Under the pieces are notes generated by a model. It did not search any database. It saw only the letters and a list, made by a program, of their open reading frames with translations, and was not told where the DNA came from. Below are positions 34,590 to 43,966 of a DNA stretch of 64,000 nucleotides, one piece after another; position 1 is the stretch's first letter, and every line of letters starts with the position of its first letter. This stretch comes from Pararhodobacter aggregans (GTDB lineage: Bacteria > Pseudomonadota > Alphaproteobacteria > Rhodobacterales > Rhodobacteraceae). The stretch spans positions 1 to 64,000 of the forward strand of contig NZ_QDDR01000002.1 of the NCBI RefSeq assembly GCF_003075525.1, given 5' to 3'. Position numbers and translations under genes: made by a program.

Positions 34590-37010
34590 ATGGTCGAAAC
34601 AGCGCGTGTGGTCATCATCGGGGGCGGGGCGGTCGGGGCCTCGGCGCTCTACCATCTGGCGCTCAGGGGCTGGACCGATTGTCTGCTTCTGGAACGCAAC
34701 GAGCTGACCGCGGGCTCGACCTGGCACGCGGCGGGCAATGTGCCGACCTTCTCGTCCTCCTGGTCGATCATGAACATGCAGCGCTATTCGGCGGGGCTTT
34801 ACCGGGGCCTCGGCGCGGCGGTCGATTACCCGATGAACTACCACGTCACCGGCTCCGTGCGCCTCGGTCACAGCGACGAGCGGATGCGCGAATTCCAGAA
34901 GGTGGTCGGCATGGGTCGCACCCAGGGGATGGATCTGGAGACGCTTTCGCCCGGTGAGATCCGCGCCAAATACCCGTTCCTGGAACTCCATGACCTCAAG
35001 GGCGCGCTCTACGATCCCTATGACGGCGATATCGACCCGGCGCAGCTGACCCAGGCGCTGGCCGCGGGCGCCCGCCAGCTGGGCGCGCGGATCGAGCGGT
35101 TCCGGCCGGTCACCGGCGCCCGGCGCGAGCAGGGCGAATGGGTGCTGGAGACGCCGAAGGGCGAGGTGCGCTGCGAATTCGTGGTGAACGCGGGCGGCTA
35201 TTACGCCGGGCGCGTCGGCGCGATGTTCGGCCGCCGCGTGCCGATGATGGTGATGAGCCACCAGTACCTGCTGTTCGACACGATCCCCGAGCTGGAGCAA
35301 TGGACGAAGGAAAGCGGCCGCAAGCTGCCGCTTCTGCGCGATGTCGACAGTTCCTATTACCTCCGGCAGGAGAAGATGGGCTTCAACCTCGGCCCCTACG
35401 AGAACCCTTGCCGGGCCCATTGGGCCAGTCCCGACGACCCGATGCCCGAGGATTTCAGCTTCCAGCTCTATCCCGACGATCTGGAGCGGCTGGAATGGCA
35501 TATCAACGACGCTATGGCCCGGGTGCCGCTCCTGGAAAAGGCCAACCTCCAGAAGGTCATCAACGGCCCGATCCCCTACACGCCCGATGGCAATCCCCTG
35601 ATCGGCCCGATGCCGGGCGTGCCCAATGCGTTTGAGGCCTGCGTCTTCACCTTCGGCATCTGCCAGGCGGGCGGTGCGGGCAAGGTGTTGGCCGAATGGG
35701 TGACCGAGGGCGGCACGGAATGGGACATGTGGTCCTGCGACCCGCGCCGCTTCACCGGCTGGGAGGATTCCGACTATTGTGTCGCCAAGGGGATGGAGGT
35801 CTATGGCCACGAATACGCCATCCATTTCCCGATGGCGCGCTGGCCCGCTGCGTCCGACCGCAAGCTCTCGCCGGTCCATGACCGGCTGAAGGCGCTGGGC
35901 GCGCAATTCGCCCCCTACAACGGCTGGGAACGGGCGGAATATTTCGCGCAGCCCGGCGATGACACGTCGTGGCAGGCGACGCAGACCTTCCGCCGCGACG
36001 GCCCCTGGCAGGCGCGCATCCGGGCGGAATGCGAGGCGGTGCGCGACGGTTGCGGCGTACTGGACCTGCCCGGCTTCACCCGGCTCCGGCTCGCCGGTCC
36101 CGGGGCGCGGGCGCATCTCGACAGTCTCACCGCCTCGCGCATTCCGGCGCCGGGGCGCACCGGCCTCCTCTATTTCGCCGACGACCGCGGGCGGATCGTC
36201 ACCGAAATGACGGCGCTGCCCTTCAGCGACGAGGATATCGGCGTGATCACGGCGGCCGTGGCGCAAAGCCACGACGCGGATCTCTTGCGCCGGAACCTGC
36301 CCGAGGGCGTGGTGCTGGAAGACTGGTCCGACAAGATCCATTGCTTCATCGTCACCGGCCCGACAGCGCGCGAGATCCTCGCCCCGATCACCCAAGGCGA
36401 CCTGTCGCTGCCCTGGCTCTCGGTCCAGTATCAGGCGAAGGTCGCGGGCAAGGACGTGGCGCTGATCCGCGTCTCCTTCGCCGGAGAACTGGGGTGGGAG
36501 GTGCATTGCGACCGCGCCGATGCGCCCACGATCTACGACGCGATCCTCGCGCAAGGGGCGGTGCCCTTCGGCATGAAGGCCCTGAATTCGCTCAGGATCG
36601 AGAAGGGCTACCGGGCCTGGAAGGGCGACCTCTCCACCGATTATTCGCTGCTGGAGGGCGGGCTCGACCGCTTCATCGACTGGTCGAAGGACTTCCCCGG
36701 CAAGCCCGCGCTGGAACGCGAGCGCCAGCAGGGCCCGGCCAAAGCCTTCACCATGCTCACCGTCGACGCCCCCGATTTCGACCCGCCCTACATGGCCAAT
36801 GTCTGGGCCGGCGACCGGATCGTCGGCGAGGTCACCTCGGCCGCCTGGGGCTACCGGACCGGCGCCTGCGTGGCGCTGGCCACCCTGCGCCGCGAATACA
36901 TCGCCCCCGGCACCGCCCTTGAGGTCGAAATCTACGGCAGCCGCTACAAGGCGCGGGTAGAAGGGGCGGGTCCGCTCTGGGACGCGTCGAATGAAAGGCT
37001 CCGCTCATGA
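34590..37010 (+). CDS. FAD/GcvT-type oxidoreductase, dimethylglycine/sarcosine dehydrogenase-like (1)
   Basis: An 806-residue two-part enzyme. Residues 5-400 form a D-amino-acid-oxidase-type FAD domain with [19 protein letters not shown] and the GSTWHAAG motif, whose H46 is the covalent FAD attachment site in dimethylglycine and sarcosine dehydrogenases. Residues 440-800 form a GcvT-like domain that binds THF to capture the formaldehyde unit (SFAGELGWEVHCDR, NSLRIEKGYRAW). Expected reaction: oxidative demethylation of an N-methylated glycine to give methylene-THF. GGAGG precedes the ATG at 34590. The last codons overlap the homocysteine methyltransferase start (ATGA). Compared with the paralogue at 38041 it has GNVPTFSSSW after the FAD motif, so its substrate may differ. 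Confidence 0.9.
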   Translation: MVETARVVIIGGGAVGASALYHLALRGWTDCLLLERNELTAGSTWHAAGNVPTFSSSWSIMNMQRYSAGLYRGLGAAVDYPMNYHVTGSVRLGHSDERMREFQKVVGMGRTQGMDLETLSPGEIRAKYPFLELHDLKGALYDPYDGDIDPAQLTQALAAGARQLGARIERFRPVTGARREQGEWVLETPKGEVRCEFVVNAGGYYAGRVGAMFGRRVPMMVMSHQYLLFDTIPELEQWTKESGRKLPLLRDVDSSYYLRQEKMGFNLGPYENPCRAHWASPDDPMPEDFSFQLYPDDLERLEWHINDAMARVPLLEKANLQKVINGPIPYTPDGNPLIGPMPGVPNAFEACVFTFGICQAGGAGKVLAEWVTEGGTEWDMWSCDPRRFTGWEDSDYCVAKGMEVYGHEYAIHFPMARWPAASDRKLSPVHDRLKALGAQFAPYNGWERAEYFAQPGDDTSWQATQTFRRDGPWQARIRAECEAVRDGCGVLDLPGFTRLRLAGPGARAHLDSLTASRIPAPGRTGLLYFADDRGRIVTEMTALPFSDEDIGVITAAVAQSHDADLLRRNLPEGVVLEDWSDKIHCFIVTGPTAREILAPITQGDLSLPWLSVQYQAKVAGKDVALIRVSFAGELGWEVHCDRADAPTIYDAILAQGAVPFGMKALNSLRIEKGYRAWKGDLSTDYSLLEGGLDRFIDWSKDFPGKPALERERQQGPAKAFTMLTVDAPDFDPPYMANVWAGDRIVGEVTSAAWGYRTGACVALATLRREYIAPGTALEVEIYGSRYKARVEGAGPLWDASNERLRS

Positions 37011-38032
37011 TCACTTTGCCCGAAATACGCACGGGGGTTTCCAAAGGGGGAGTGTACTCCCCCTTTGGCGAGGGGGGCCCGGGGGGGCGAGCAGCCCCCC
37101 CGTCTTCCGATGACTCAGGGCGAGCAGCCCCCCCGCCTTCCGAGATTACCCTCCTCGACGGCGGCATGGGCCAGGAACTGATCCACCGCGCCGGCGACCA
37201 GCCGACGCCGCTCTGGGCCACGCGGGTCATGATCGACCATCCGGGCATGGTGCAGGCCGTGCATGACGATTACTTCGCCGCCGGTGCCAGCCTCGCCACC
37301 ACCAACACCTACGCCCTGCACCACGACCGGTTCCTGAAATTCGGCCTCGACCACCGCTTCCTCGACTTCTACGAGGCCGCGCTGTCCGAGGCCGAAGCGG
37401 CCCGCGCCAAGGCAGCCAGGGGCCTGCTTGCCGGTTCCATGGGCCCGCTCGTCGCCTCCTACCGGCCGGAAACCCTGCCGCCGCACCCCGAGGCCGTGGC
37501 GAAATACGCCGAGGTGGCGGCCATCATGGCGCCCCGCGTGGACCTGTTGATCGGGGAAACCGTGGCGTCCCTCGACCATGCCCGGTCGCTGATCGAGGGC
37601 GCAAAGCAAGGCGCGCCGGACACACCGCTCTGGCTGTCGGTGACGGTCGAGGATCGCGACGGGACCCTCCTGCGCTCGGGCGAAAACCTCGCCGACCTCG
37701 CGCCGCTGCTCAAGGGCGTGGACGCGGTGCTGGCCAATTGCTCGGCGCCCGAGGCGATGGATCAGGCTATGCCGCTGCTCAGATCCTTCGGCAAGCCCTT
37801 CGGCGCCTATGCCAACGGCTTCCAGCAGATCACCTCGGATTTCCTCAAGGACAATGCCACGGTCGACGCGCTGAGCAACCGCCCGGAACTGACCCCCGAA
37901 CGCTATGCCGATTTCGCCATGGGCTGGGTCGGGCAGGGCGCCACGCTGGTCGGCGGCTGCTGCGAGACGGGGCCCGCCCATATCGCCGAACTCGCCCGCC
38001 GCTTACGTGCGGCCGGCCACCCAATCCGCTGA
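37007..38032 (+). CDS. Homocysteine S-methyltransferase domain protein with repeat-derived N-terminus
   Basis: Predicted to methylate homocysteine to methionine. The zinc site is readable as C245 (LANCSAP) and C318/C319 (GGCCETGP). Conserved starts are [13 protein letters not shown] and [13 protein letters not shown]. The 341-residue frame begins at an ATG overlapping the previous stop (ATGA), but its first 46 residues are the in-frame translation of a dispersed intergenic repeat, low-complexity Gly/Pro/Ala (for example [11 protein letters not shown]). The fold begins at about I47, and no usual start codon lies just before it (next ATG at residue 54 would remove the first strand). So an extended protein, or rare-codon initiation near 37145, is implied. 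It could be the homocysteine part of a split methionine synthase or a betaine-homocysteine enzyme. Confidence 0.88.
   Translation: MITLPEIRTGVSKGGVYSPFGEGGPGGRAAPPSSDDSGRAAPPPSEITLLDGGMGQELIHRAGDQPTPLWATRVMIDHPGMVQAVHDDYFAAGASLATTNTYALHHDRFLKFGLDHRFLDFYEAALSEAEAARAKAARGLLAGSMGPLVASYRPETLPPHPEAVAKYAEVAAIMAPRVDLLIGETVASLDHARSLIEGAKQGAPDTPLWLSVTVEDRDGTLLRSGENLADLAPLLKGVDAVLANCSAPEAMDQAMPLLRSFGKPFGAYANGFQQITSDFLKDNATVDALSNRPELTPERYADFAMGWVGQGATLVGGCCETGPAHIAELARRLRAAGHPIR
37012..37102. repeat. Dispersed intergenic element, copy C, inside a coding frame
   Basis: CACTTTGCCCGAAATAC, then ACGGGGGTTT and a 13-bp stem CCAAAGGGGGAGT (37041-37053)/ACTCCCCCTTTGG (37056-37068) with a 2-base loop, then G-rich and C-rich blocks. 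It lies within the translated 5' end of the homocysteine methyltransferase gene. A 33-base unit starting GGGCGAGCAGCCCCCCCG occurs in tandem at 37085-37117 and 37118-37150. Confidence 0.8.
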
Positions 38033-38040
38033 GGTCCCAG

Positions 38041-40458
38041 ATGCTGCCCAGCCACGCGCGCGTTGTCATCATCGGGGGCGGGGTCTCCGGCTGCTCGGTT
38101 GCCTATCATCTGGCCAAGGCCGGATGGACCGACATCGTGCTTCTGGAGCGTAAGCAACTGACCAGCGGCACCACCTGGCACGCGGCGGGGCTGATCGGCC
38201 AGCTGCGCGGCTCGCGCAACATGACCCGGCTCGCGCGCTATTCGGCGGATCTTTACGTGAAGCTGGAAGCCGAAACCGGGATCGCCACGGGGATGCGCCA
38301 GACCGGCTCCATCTCCGTGGCGCTGACCGAGGCGCGGCGGGAGGAACTCTATCGTCAGGCGGCGCTGGCCCGGGCCTTCGACGTGGACGTGACCGAGATC
38401 AGCCCCTCCGAGGTCAAGGCGATGTACCCGCATCTGAACGTGGGCGACGTGGTGGGGGCGGTGCATCTGCCCCTGGACGGCCAATGCGACCCGGCGAACA
38501 TCGCCATGGCGCTGGCCAAGGGTGCGCGGATGCGCGGCGCGCAGATCCATGAGGGCGTCAAGGTCACGCGCGTGCTGGACGACGGTGCCCGGGTCACGGG
38601 CGTCGCCTATGAGGGGCCGGAGGGCCCCGGCACCATCGCCTGCGAGCATGTGGTGAATTGCGGCGGCATGTGGGGCCGGGATCTGGCCGCGCAATCGGGC
38701 GTCACGCTGCCCCTGCACGCGGCGGAACATTTCTATCTGGTGACCGAACCGATCGAGGGGCTAGGCCGGCTGCCCGTCCTGCGCGTCCCCGACGAATGCG
38801 CCTATTACAAGGAGGACGCCGGCAAGATGATGCTCGGCGCCTTCGAACCCAAGGCCAAGCCCTGGGGCATGGGCGGCATCCCCGAGGATTTCTGCTTCGA
38901 CAGCCTGCCCGAGGATTTCGAGCATTTCGAGCCGATCCTGGCGCAGGCCATGAACCGGATGCCGCTGTTCCAGAATGCCGGTATCCACACCTTCTTCAAC
39001 GGGCCCGAGAGTTTCACCCCCGATGACCGCTATTACCTGGGCCCCGCGCCTGAGCTAGGGAATTACTGGGTCGCGGCGGGGTATAATTCCGTAGGCATCG
39101 TCTCCTCGGGCGGCGCGGGCATGGCGCTGGCCGCCTGGATGACCGAGGGCGAGGCGCCTTTTGACCTCTGGGAGGTCGATATCCGCCGCGCCCAGCCCTT
39201 CCAGAAGAACCGCCGCTATCTGAGGGAGCGGGTGACGGAGACGCTGGGCCTGCTTTACGCCGATCACTTTCCGTTCCGGCAGGTGGTCACCTCGCGGGGC
39301 GTCCGCCGCTCGCCCCTGCACGAGGCGCTGAAGGCGCGGGGCGCGGTGTTCGGGGAAGTTGCGGGTTGGGAACGCGCGAACTGGTTCGCCGCCCCGGGGC
39401 AAGAGCGCGAATACCGCTATGCCTGGGGGCGGCAGAACTGGTTCGGGAACCAGAGGGCCGAGCATCTGGCCGTCCGCAACGCCGTGGGTCTGTTCGACAT
39501 GACCTCGTTCGGCAAGATACGGGTCGAGGGGCGGGATGCCTGCGCCTTCCTGCAACGCGTCTGCGCCAACGACATGGACGTGGCGCCGGGGCGGATCGTC
39601 TACACGCAGATGCTGAACGCGCGGGGCGGGATCGAGAGCGATCTGACGGTGACGCGGCTCACGGACACCGCCTTCCTGCTGGTGGTGCCGGGGGCGACGC
39701 TGCAACGGGATCTGGCCTGGCTCAGGCGGCATCTGGGTGAGGCTTTCGCAGTGGTGACGGATGTCACGGCGGGCGAGGCGGTGCTGTGCCTGATGGGGCC
39801 CAAGGCGCGTGAGGCGCTGGCCGGGATCACGCCCGCCGCGCTCGATAACGCGGCTTTCCCCTATGGCACGGCGCAGGAGATCGAGCTGGGCATGGGCCTC
39901 GGCCGCGCGCATCGGGTTTCCTATGTGGGCGAGCTGGGCTGGGAGCTTTATGTGCCAACCGATCAGGCGGCGCATGTCTTCGAAAGCCTGATGGAGGCCG
40001 CGCCCGGGATCACCCTCTGCGGGCTGCACGCGCTGGACAGCTGTCGGATCGAGAAGGGCTTCCGCCACTGGGGCCATGACATCACCGACGAGGATCATGT
40101 GCTGGAAGCGGGCCTCGGCTTTGCGGTGAAGCCCGAAAAGGGCGATTTCATCGGCCGCGACGCGGTCCTTCGCAAGCGCGAGGCGGGGCTTGAGCGGCGG
40201 ATGGTCCAGTTCCTGCTGCAGGACCCCGAAGCCATGGCCTGGCACAACGAGCCGATCTGGTGCGATGGCGCGATCGTCGGCACCGTCACCTCGGGCAATT
40301 ACGGCCATAGCCTCGGGGGCTCCGTGGCGATGGGCTATGTGCCGGTGGAAGGCGGTTTCGACGGCGTGTTCGAGATCGACGTGGCGGGGCGGCGGGTGCC
40401 TGCCCGGGCCTCGCTGAGCCCGATGTATGACCCGAAGGCGTTGCGCGTTCGGATGTGA
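38041..40458 (+). CDS. FAD/GcvT-type dimethylglycine dehydrogenase-like oxidoreductase (2)
   Basis: An 805-residue paralogue of the enzyme at 34590. The FAD domain has [20 protein letters not shown] and [10 protein letters not shown] with H47 as the covalent FAD site, and [20 protein letters not shown], which matches dimethylglycine dehydrogenases more closely than copy 1. The C-terminal GcvT-like domain includes [29 protein letters not shown] and [16 protein letters not shown]. Expected role: N-demethylation of dimethylglycine (or sarcosine) with transfer of C1 to THF. I start it at 38041 (GAGG upstream) rather than at frames reaching back into the previous gene. It is 8 bases after the homocysteine methyltransferase and 97 bases before MttB, with a repeat element between. 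Confidence 0.93.
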   Translation: MLPSHARVVIIGGGVSGCSVAYHLAKAGWTDIVLLERKQLTSGTTWHAAGLIGQLRGSRNMTRLARYSADLYVKLEAETGIATGMRQTGSISVALTEARREELYRQAALARAFDVDVTEISPSEVKAMYPHLNVGDVVGAVHLPLDGQCDPANIAMALAKGARMRGAQIHEGVKVTRVLDDGARVTGVAYEGPEGPGTIACEHVVNCGGMWGRDLAAQSGVTLPLHAAEHFYLVTEPIEGLGRLPVLRVPDECAYYKEDAGKMMLGAFEPKAKPWGMGGIPEDFCFDSLPEDFEHFEPILAQAMNRMPLFQNAGIHTFFNGPESFTPDDRYYLGPAPELGNYWVAAGYNSVGIVSSGGAGMALAAWMTEGEAPFDLWEVDIRRAQPFQKNRRYLRERVTETLGLLYADHFPFRQVVTSRGVRRSPLHEALKARGAVFGEVAGWERANWFAAPGQEREYRYAWGRQNWFGNQRAEHLAVRNAVGLFDMTSFGKIRVEGRDACAFLQRVCANDMDVAPGRIVYTQMLNARGGIESDLTVTRLTDTAFLLVVPGATLQRDLAWLRRHLGEAFAVVTDVTAGEAVLCLMGPKAREALAGITPAALDNAAFPYGTAQEIELGMGLGRAHRVSYVGELGWELYVPTDQAAHVFESLMEAAPGITLCGLHALDSCRIEKGFRHWGHDITDEDHVLEAGLGFAVKPEKGDFIGRDAVLRKREAGLERRMVQFLLQDPEAMAWHNEPIWCDGAIVGTVTSGNYGHSLGGSVAMGYVPVEGGFDGVFEIDVAGRRVPARASLSPMYDPKALRVRM

Positions 40459-40464
40459 CGAAGG

Positions 40465-40551
40465 CCGGGGGGCTGCCGCCCCCCGGACCCCCTGCCCAGA
40501 GGGGGGAGCACGCTCCCCCCTCTGGACACCCCCCGTGGATATTTGGAGAAC
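40465..40551. repeat. Dispersed intergenic element, copy D
   Basis: After the dehydrogenase stop: hairpin CCGGGGGGC-TGCC-GCCCCCCGG (40465-40486), then a perfect 14-bp stem CCAGAGGGGGGAGC/GCTCCCCCCTCTGG (40496-40525) with a 2-base loop, then CCCCCCGTGG and ATATTTGGAGAACAAAG. The GGAG of the last block also serves as ribosome binding site of the MttB-family gene that starts at 40556. Confidence 0.85.
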
Positions 40552-40555
40552 AAAG

Positions 40556-42103
40556 ATGGACGAGGAAGTCTGTGCTCCGGTGAAGGCGCGGCGGAGCGGG
40601 GGGCGGGGCGCGCGGGTCGCCCTGCGCTCGGCGCCGCTGGAAGAGGGCAAGCGGCCGGTCAGGGCGGGCCTGCCGGGCGGGCAATATGCGCCGCTGAGCG
40701 AGGCGGCCGTGCTGCGCATCCATCAGGCGGCGCTGGAGGCGCTGGAGGTGGTGGGGCTGGCCAATGCGCCCGCCTCGGGCATCGAGGCTATGACCCGCGC
40801 CGGGGCGGTGCTGGGGGAGGACGGGCGGCTTCGCTATCCCCGCGCGCTGGTCGAGGACATGCTGGCCAAGGCGGCGCGGGGGATCACCCTGCATGGCCGC
40901 GACCCGAGGCACGATCTGCATCTGGAGGGCACGCGGGTGCATTACGGCACGGCGGGGGCGGCGGTGCATGTGGTCGATCTGGAGACCCTGGATTACCGCG
41001 AGTCGACCGCGCAGGACCTGCATGACGCGGCGCGCATCGTCCATCATCTGGACAATGTGCATTTCTTCCAGCGGATCTGCGTCTGTCGCGATGTGACCGA
41101 CAATTTCGACATGGATATCAACACGCTCTACGGCGCGCTGGCGGGGACGACCAAGCATGTCGGCACCTCGTTCAGCGACCCGTCGCATGTGGCGGGGTGT
41201 TTCGACCTGCTGCACCTGGTGGCGGGGGGCGAGGAGGCCTGGCGCGCCCGGCCTTTCGTCAGCAATTCCAATTGCTTCGTCGTGCCGCCGATGAAATTCG
41301 CCGAGGAAAGCTGCATCACCATGGAGGCCTGCATCCGGGCGGGCATGCCGGTGCTGCTGCTGTCAGCGGGGCAGGCGGGCGCCACCAGCCCCGCGCCCAT
41401 CGCGGCGACCATCGTGCAGGCGGTGGCGGAGTGTCTGGCGGGCGTGGTCTATGTGAACGCGATCGCGCCCGGGCATCCGGCGATCTTCGGCACCTGGCCC
41501 TTTGTCAGCGATCTCAGGACCGGCGCCATGTCGGGCGGCAGCGCCGAACAGGCCCTGCTGACCGCCGGCTGCGCGCAGATGCACCGTTTCTATGGCCTGC
41601 CGGGCGGCGCGGCGAGCGGCATCTCGGACAGCAAGCTGCCGGACATGCAGGCGGGCTGGGAGCAGGGGATCACCAACGTCCTGGCCGGGCTCGCCGGGCT
41701 GAACCTGTGCTACGAGGCGGTGGGGATGCATGCCTCGCTGCTGGGATTCAGCTTTGAATCGCTGGTGCTGGGCGATGATCTGCTGGGGCAGGCCCTGCGC
41801 TGCGTGCGGGGCATCGACGTGACCGAGGATTCCGTCAGCCTCGAGGTGATGAAGGAGGTCTGTCTGGGCGGAGCGGGCCATTACCTCGGCTCCGATCAGA
41901 CGCTGAAGCTGATGCAGACCGAATACATCTATCCGGCGCTGGGCAACCGGATGAGCCCCAAGGAATGGAACGAGGCCGGGCGGCCCCTGCTGCTGGACGC
42001 GGCGCAGAAGCGGGTCGCGGACCTGCTGGCCCAGGCGCCCAGCCAGATCGACCCGGCCACGGATCTGGCGATCCGCAGCCGGTTCAACATTCACTTCCGC
42101 TGA
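40556..42103 (+). CDS. Trimethylamine methyltransferase (MttB) family protein, non-pyrrolysine type
   Basis: A 515-residue corrinoid-dependent methyltransferase of the MttB superfamily. There is no in-frame TAG, so it lacks pyrrolysine and belongs with the large group that includes glycine betaine (MtgB) and proline betaine demethylases. Recognisable segments are FVSNSNCFVVPPMKFAEESC, LLSAGQAGATSPAPIAATIV, AIFGTWPFVSDLRTGAMSGG and YLGSDQTLKLMQTEYIYP. It would move a methyl group from a quaternary amine to a corrinoid protein, which is not encoded in this window. The neighbouring dimethylglycine dehydrogenases make a betaine-type substrate attractive. The start at 40556 follows GGAG in the tail of the repeat element; an upstream extension through the repeat is rejected. 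Confidence 0.92.
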   Translation: MDEEVCAPVKARRSGGRGARVALRSAPLEEGKRPVRAGLPGGQYAPLSEAAVLRIHQAALEALEVVGLANAPASGIEAMTRAGAVLGEDGRLRYPRALVEDMLAKAARGITLHGRDPRHDLHLEGTRVHYGTAGAAVHVVDLETLDYRESTAQDLHDAARIVHHLDNVHFFQRICVCRDVTDNFDMDINTLYGALAGTTKHVGTSFSDPSHVAGCFDLLHLVAGGEEAWRARPFVSNSNCFVVPPMKFAEESCITMEACIRAGMPVLLLSAGQAGATSPAPIAATIVQAVAECLAGVVYVNAIAPGHPAIFGTWPFVSDLRTGAMSGGSAEQALLTAGCAQMHRFYGLPGGAASGISDSKLPDMQAGWEQGITNVLAGLAGLNLCYEAVGMHASLLGFSFESLVLGDDLLGQALRCVRGIDVTEDSVSLEVMKEVCLGGAGHYLGSDQTLKLMQTEYIYPALGNRMSPKEWNEAGRPLLLDAAQKRVADLLAQAPSQIDPATDLAIRSRFNIHFR

Positions 42104-42106
42104 GCC

Positions 42107-42517
42107 TCAGCGCGAGATCAGCACCGAGCATTGCGCGTGGCGCACCACGCGGGCGGCGGTCGAGCCGATGAAGTAATCGCTCAAGCCCGGGCGGTGCGAG
42201 GCGATCATGATGAGATCGGCGCCGGTATCGTCGGCGCATTGCAGGATCTGGCTGGCCGGGGCGCCGGTGCGGATCTCGGACTGGACATCGGCGCTGACGC
42301 CATCGGCCAGAAGGCCCAGCTCGACCCTTGCCTCGGCCTGGCGGCGGTCGTTCAGGTCGCGGGGCAGTTCGGCGGCGATATAGCTCGGCACATCTTCCAG
42401 AACGTGCAGCAGCCGGATCACGCCGCCCGCATCCAGCAGTTGAACGGCCTTGTCGATCAGGGCCTTGCCGGCTTCGCCATGGCTGAGGTCGACGGCGACG
42501 ATGATGTGTTTGTACAT
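42107..42517 (-). CDS. Universal stress protein (UspA family)
   Basis: A 136-residue soluble protein beginning MYKHIIVAVDLSHGEAGKAL, the UspA opening strand with the conserved Asp. The C-terminal nucleotide-binding segment reads IASHRPGLSDYFIGSTAARV, close to the G-2X-G-9X-G(S/T) motif but with Pro-Gly in place of the first Gly pair, like UspF/UspG-type proteins. It ends CSVLIS, typical. GGAGAGA lies 6 bases before the ATG. An FNR-like site and -10 upstream (42546-42586) suggest induction under low oxygen. It converges with the MttB gene with 3 bases between stops. Confidence 0.93.
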   Translation of the reverse strand: MYKHIIVAVDLSHGEAGKALIDKAVQLLDAGGVIRLLHVLEDVPSYIAAELPRDLNDRRQAEARVELGLLADGVSADVQSEIRTGAPASQILQCADDTGADLIMIASHRPGLSDYFIGSTAARVVRHAQCSVLISR

Positions 42518-42545
42518 GGTCTTCTCTCCAGTTCGCGTAGGGTGA

Positions 42546-42586
42546 AGATAGGGCCGAGGATCGCCCCCGGACATGATCTGGGTCAA
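42546..42586 (-). promoter_or_regulatory. FNR/FnrL-type activator site and -10 for the universal stress gene
   Basis: On the minus strand TTGACCCAGATCAT (42586-42573) matches the FNR consensus TTGAT-N4-ATCAA at 8 of 10 half-site positions. CTATCT at 42551-42546 is a good -10, placing the site centre about 41 bases before the expected transcription start, the classical position for FNR activation. Confidence 0.65.
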
Positions 42587-43194
42587 GGTCTTGCCAGTCT
42601 CGCGCCCCGGGCGAGGGCACGGGCGATCCCCAGAAGCACCAGTCCGGCCAGCGCGAAGCCGAGGCAGAGCCCGGCGATGTTCAGCGCGATGCGCGTGGCA
42701 CCGAACCGGCCGACATCGAGGAAGAAATAGGGATAGATGCCGTCGATCTGGCCCCTGAGCAGCGCATAGAGGCAATAGCCCGCGGGCCAGATCAGCCAGC
42801 GCGGCACATCGGCCAGCGTCAGGGCCCGCCCGCCCCAGCCCAGCCACCAGAGCACGGCGAAGAGCGGCGTCAGCGTGTGCAGCCAGAGATCGGCCCAGAA
42901 GGTCAGCCCGGTCAGCGGCACCTCGGGCGCCAGCAGCAGGTGGAAGACGATCCCGACCATGCCGATCGACAGCACGACCCCCGCCATCCAGCCGTCGCCC
43001 GGGTTCCGGCCAAGCGCGACGAGGGCGAAGCTGACGAAGACCAGCGCATTGGTCAGGATGGTGAAGAACCGTCCAAGCGCCCAGAGGCGCAGCAGCGGGT
43101 CGGCCAGCCCCTCGGTCGCGCCGCTGGCGAGGAATTGCAGGACCAGCCCGCACAGGGCGGCCAGGGCGACGAGGGCGGCGAGATTTCGGGACAT
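42583..43194 (-). CDS. Pr6Pr family integral membrane protein
   Basis: A 203-residue protein with about six membrane helices. It matches the Pr6Pr (FAR-17a/AIG1-like) pattern: an early FTILTNALVFVSFALVALG, LHTLTPLFAVLWWLGW with the conserved His-Thr-Leu-x-Pro, and YCLYALLRGQIDGIYPYFFLDV. The biochemical role in bacteria is not established; distant eukaryotic relatives (AIG1/ADTRP) hydrolyse fatty acid esters using conserved Thr and His. GGAGG precedes the ATG at 43194. Its 3' end overlaps the FNR-like box of the universal stress gene, and it is divergent from the LysE-type gene. Confidence 0.85.
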   Translation of the reverse strand: MSRNLAALVALAALCGLVLQFLASGATEGLADPLLRLWALGRFFTILTNALVFVSFALVALGRNPGDGWMAGVVLSIGMVGIVFHLLLAPEVPLTGLTFWADLWLHTLTPLFAVLWWLGWGGRALTLADVPRWLIWPAGYCLYALLRGQIDGIYPYFFLDVGRFGATRIALNIAGLCLGFALAGLVLLGIARALARGARLARP

Positions 43195-43265
43195 GACACC
43201 TCCGGGTTGAAAGGGCAGGATACAAGGGCCGCGAAAGATGTCACGCGGCTTGGCGGGGGTTCGGC

Positions 43266-43880
43266 ATGGACATGTTGTCGGTTTCGGTTTTCGCGCTGGC
43301 GCTTCTGCTGGCGGCGGGCACGCCCGGTCCTTCGATCGCGGCGCTGGTGGCGCGGGTGCTGTCGCGCGGCTGGCGCGAGGTGATGCCCTTCGTGCTGGCC
43401 ATGTGGCTGGGCGAGCTGATCTGGCTGCTGACGGCGCTGGCGGGGCTGGCGACGCTGGCGCAGGCGTTTCACTGGCTGTTTGCCGGGCTGAAATGGCTGG
43501 GCGTGGCCTATCTGCTCTGGCTCGCCTGGAGCATGTGGCGCGCGCCGGGCGACGGCGGCGAGGCGGAATTGCCGCGCCGGGGATCGGCCTGGTCGATGTT
43601 CGGGGCGGGGATGGCGGTGACGCTGGGCAATCCCAAGATCATGCTGTTCTATCTGGCGCTCTTGCCGACGCTGCTGGACACGCGGGCCCTGGGCTGGGGC
43701 GAGGCCGGGCTTCTGGCGCTGGTCACGCTGGCGGTGCTGGCGGTGGCGGATCTGGGCTGGATCCTGCTGGCGCAGCATGCCCGCAGGCTCCTCAGGACGC
43801 CGCGCGCGATCCGCCTGTCCCGGCGGCTGAGTGCGCTGGTCATGGGCGGCGCGGCGGCAGCGATTGCCGCAAAGGCGTGA
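43266..43880 (+). CDS. LysE/RhtB-family translocator
   Basis: A 204-residue inner-membrane exporter with about six helices. Marks are LAAGTPGPSIAALVARVLSR (the conserved PGP near the first helix), LKWLGVAYLLWLAWSMWR and TLGNPKIMLFYLALLP (the NPK motif). Relatives export amino acids such as lysine, threonine or homoserine lactone, or related amines. The substrate cannot be read from sequence, but proximity to methionine and homoserine metabolism is worth noting. Divergent from the Pr6Pr gene by 71 bases. Confidence 0.88.
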   Translation: MDMLSVSVFALALLLAAGTPGPSIAALVARVLSRGWREVMPFVLAMWLGELIWLLTALAGLATLAQAFHWLFAGLKWLGVAYLLWLAWSMWRAPGDGGEAELPRRGSAWSMFGAGMAVTLGNPKIMLFYLALLPTLLDTRALGWGEAGLLALVTLAVLAVADLGWILLAQHARRLLRTPRAIRLSRRLSALVMGGAAAAIAAKA

Positions 43881-43966
43881 TGCCGCCGATTTTCCGCCCC
43901 GAAGGTTGATCGGCCGGGCGGCGGCTCTCTATGGTGGCGCTGACAGGGACCAAAGGGGAATCGCCG

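Noticed and set aside
37738-38040. Upstream extension of the second dimethylglycine dehydrogenase
   Set aside because: The first 101 codons would overlap the end of the homocysteine methyltransferase; GAGG and the FAD motif fix the start at 38041.
40427-40555. Extension of the MttB-family gene through repeat copy D
   Set aside because: Unlike copy C, a proper ribosome site and ATG (40556) lie after the repeat, and the upstream start would lie inside the previous gene.
40556-42103. Pyrrolysine-containing MttB
   Set aside because: The frame has no internal TAG, and no pyl genes are visible; it belongs to the non-pyrrolysine branch.
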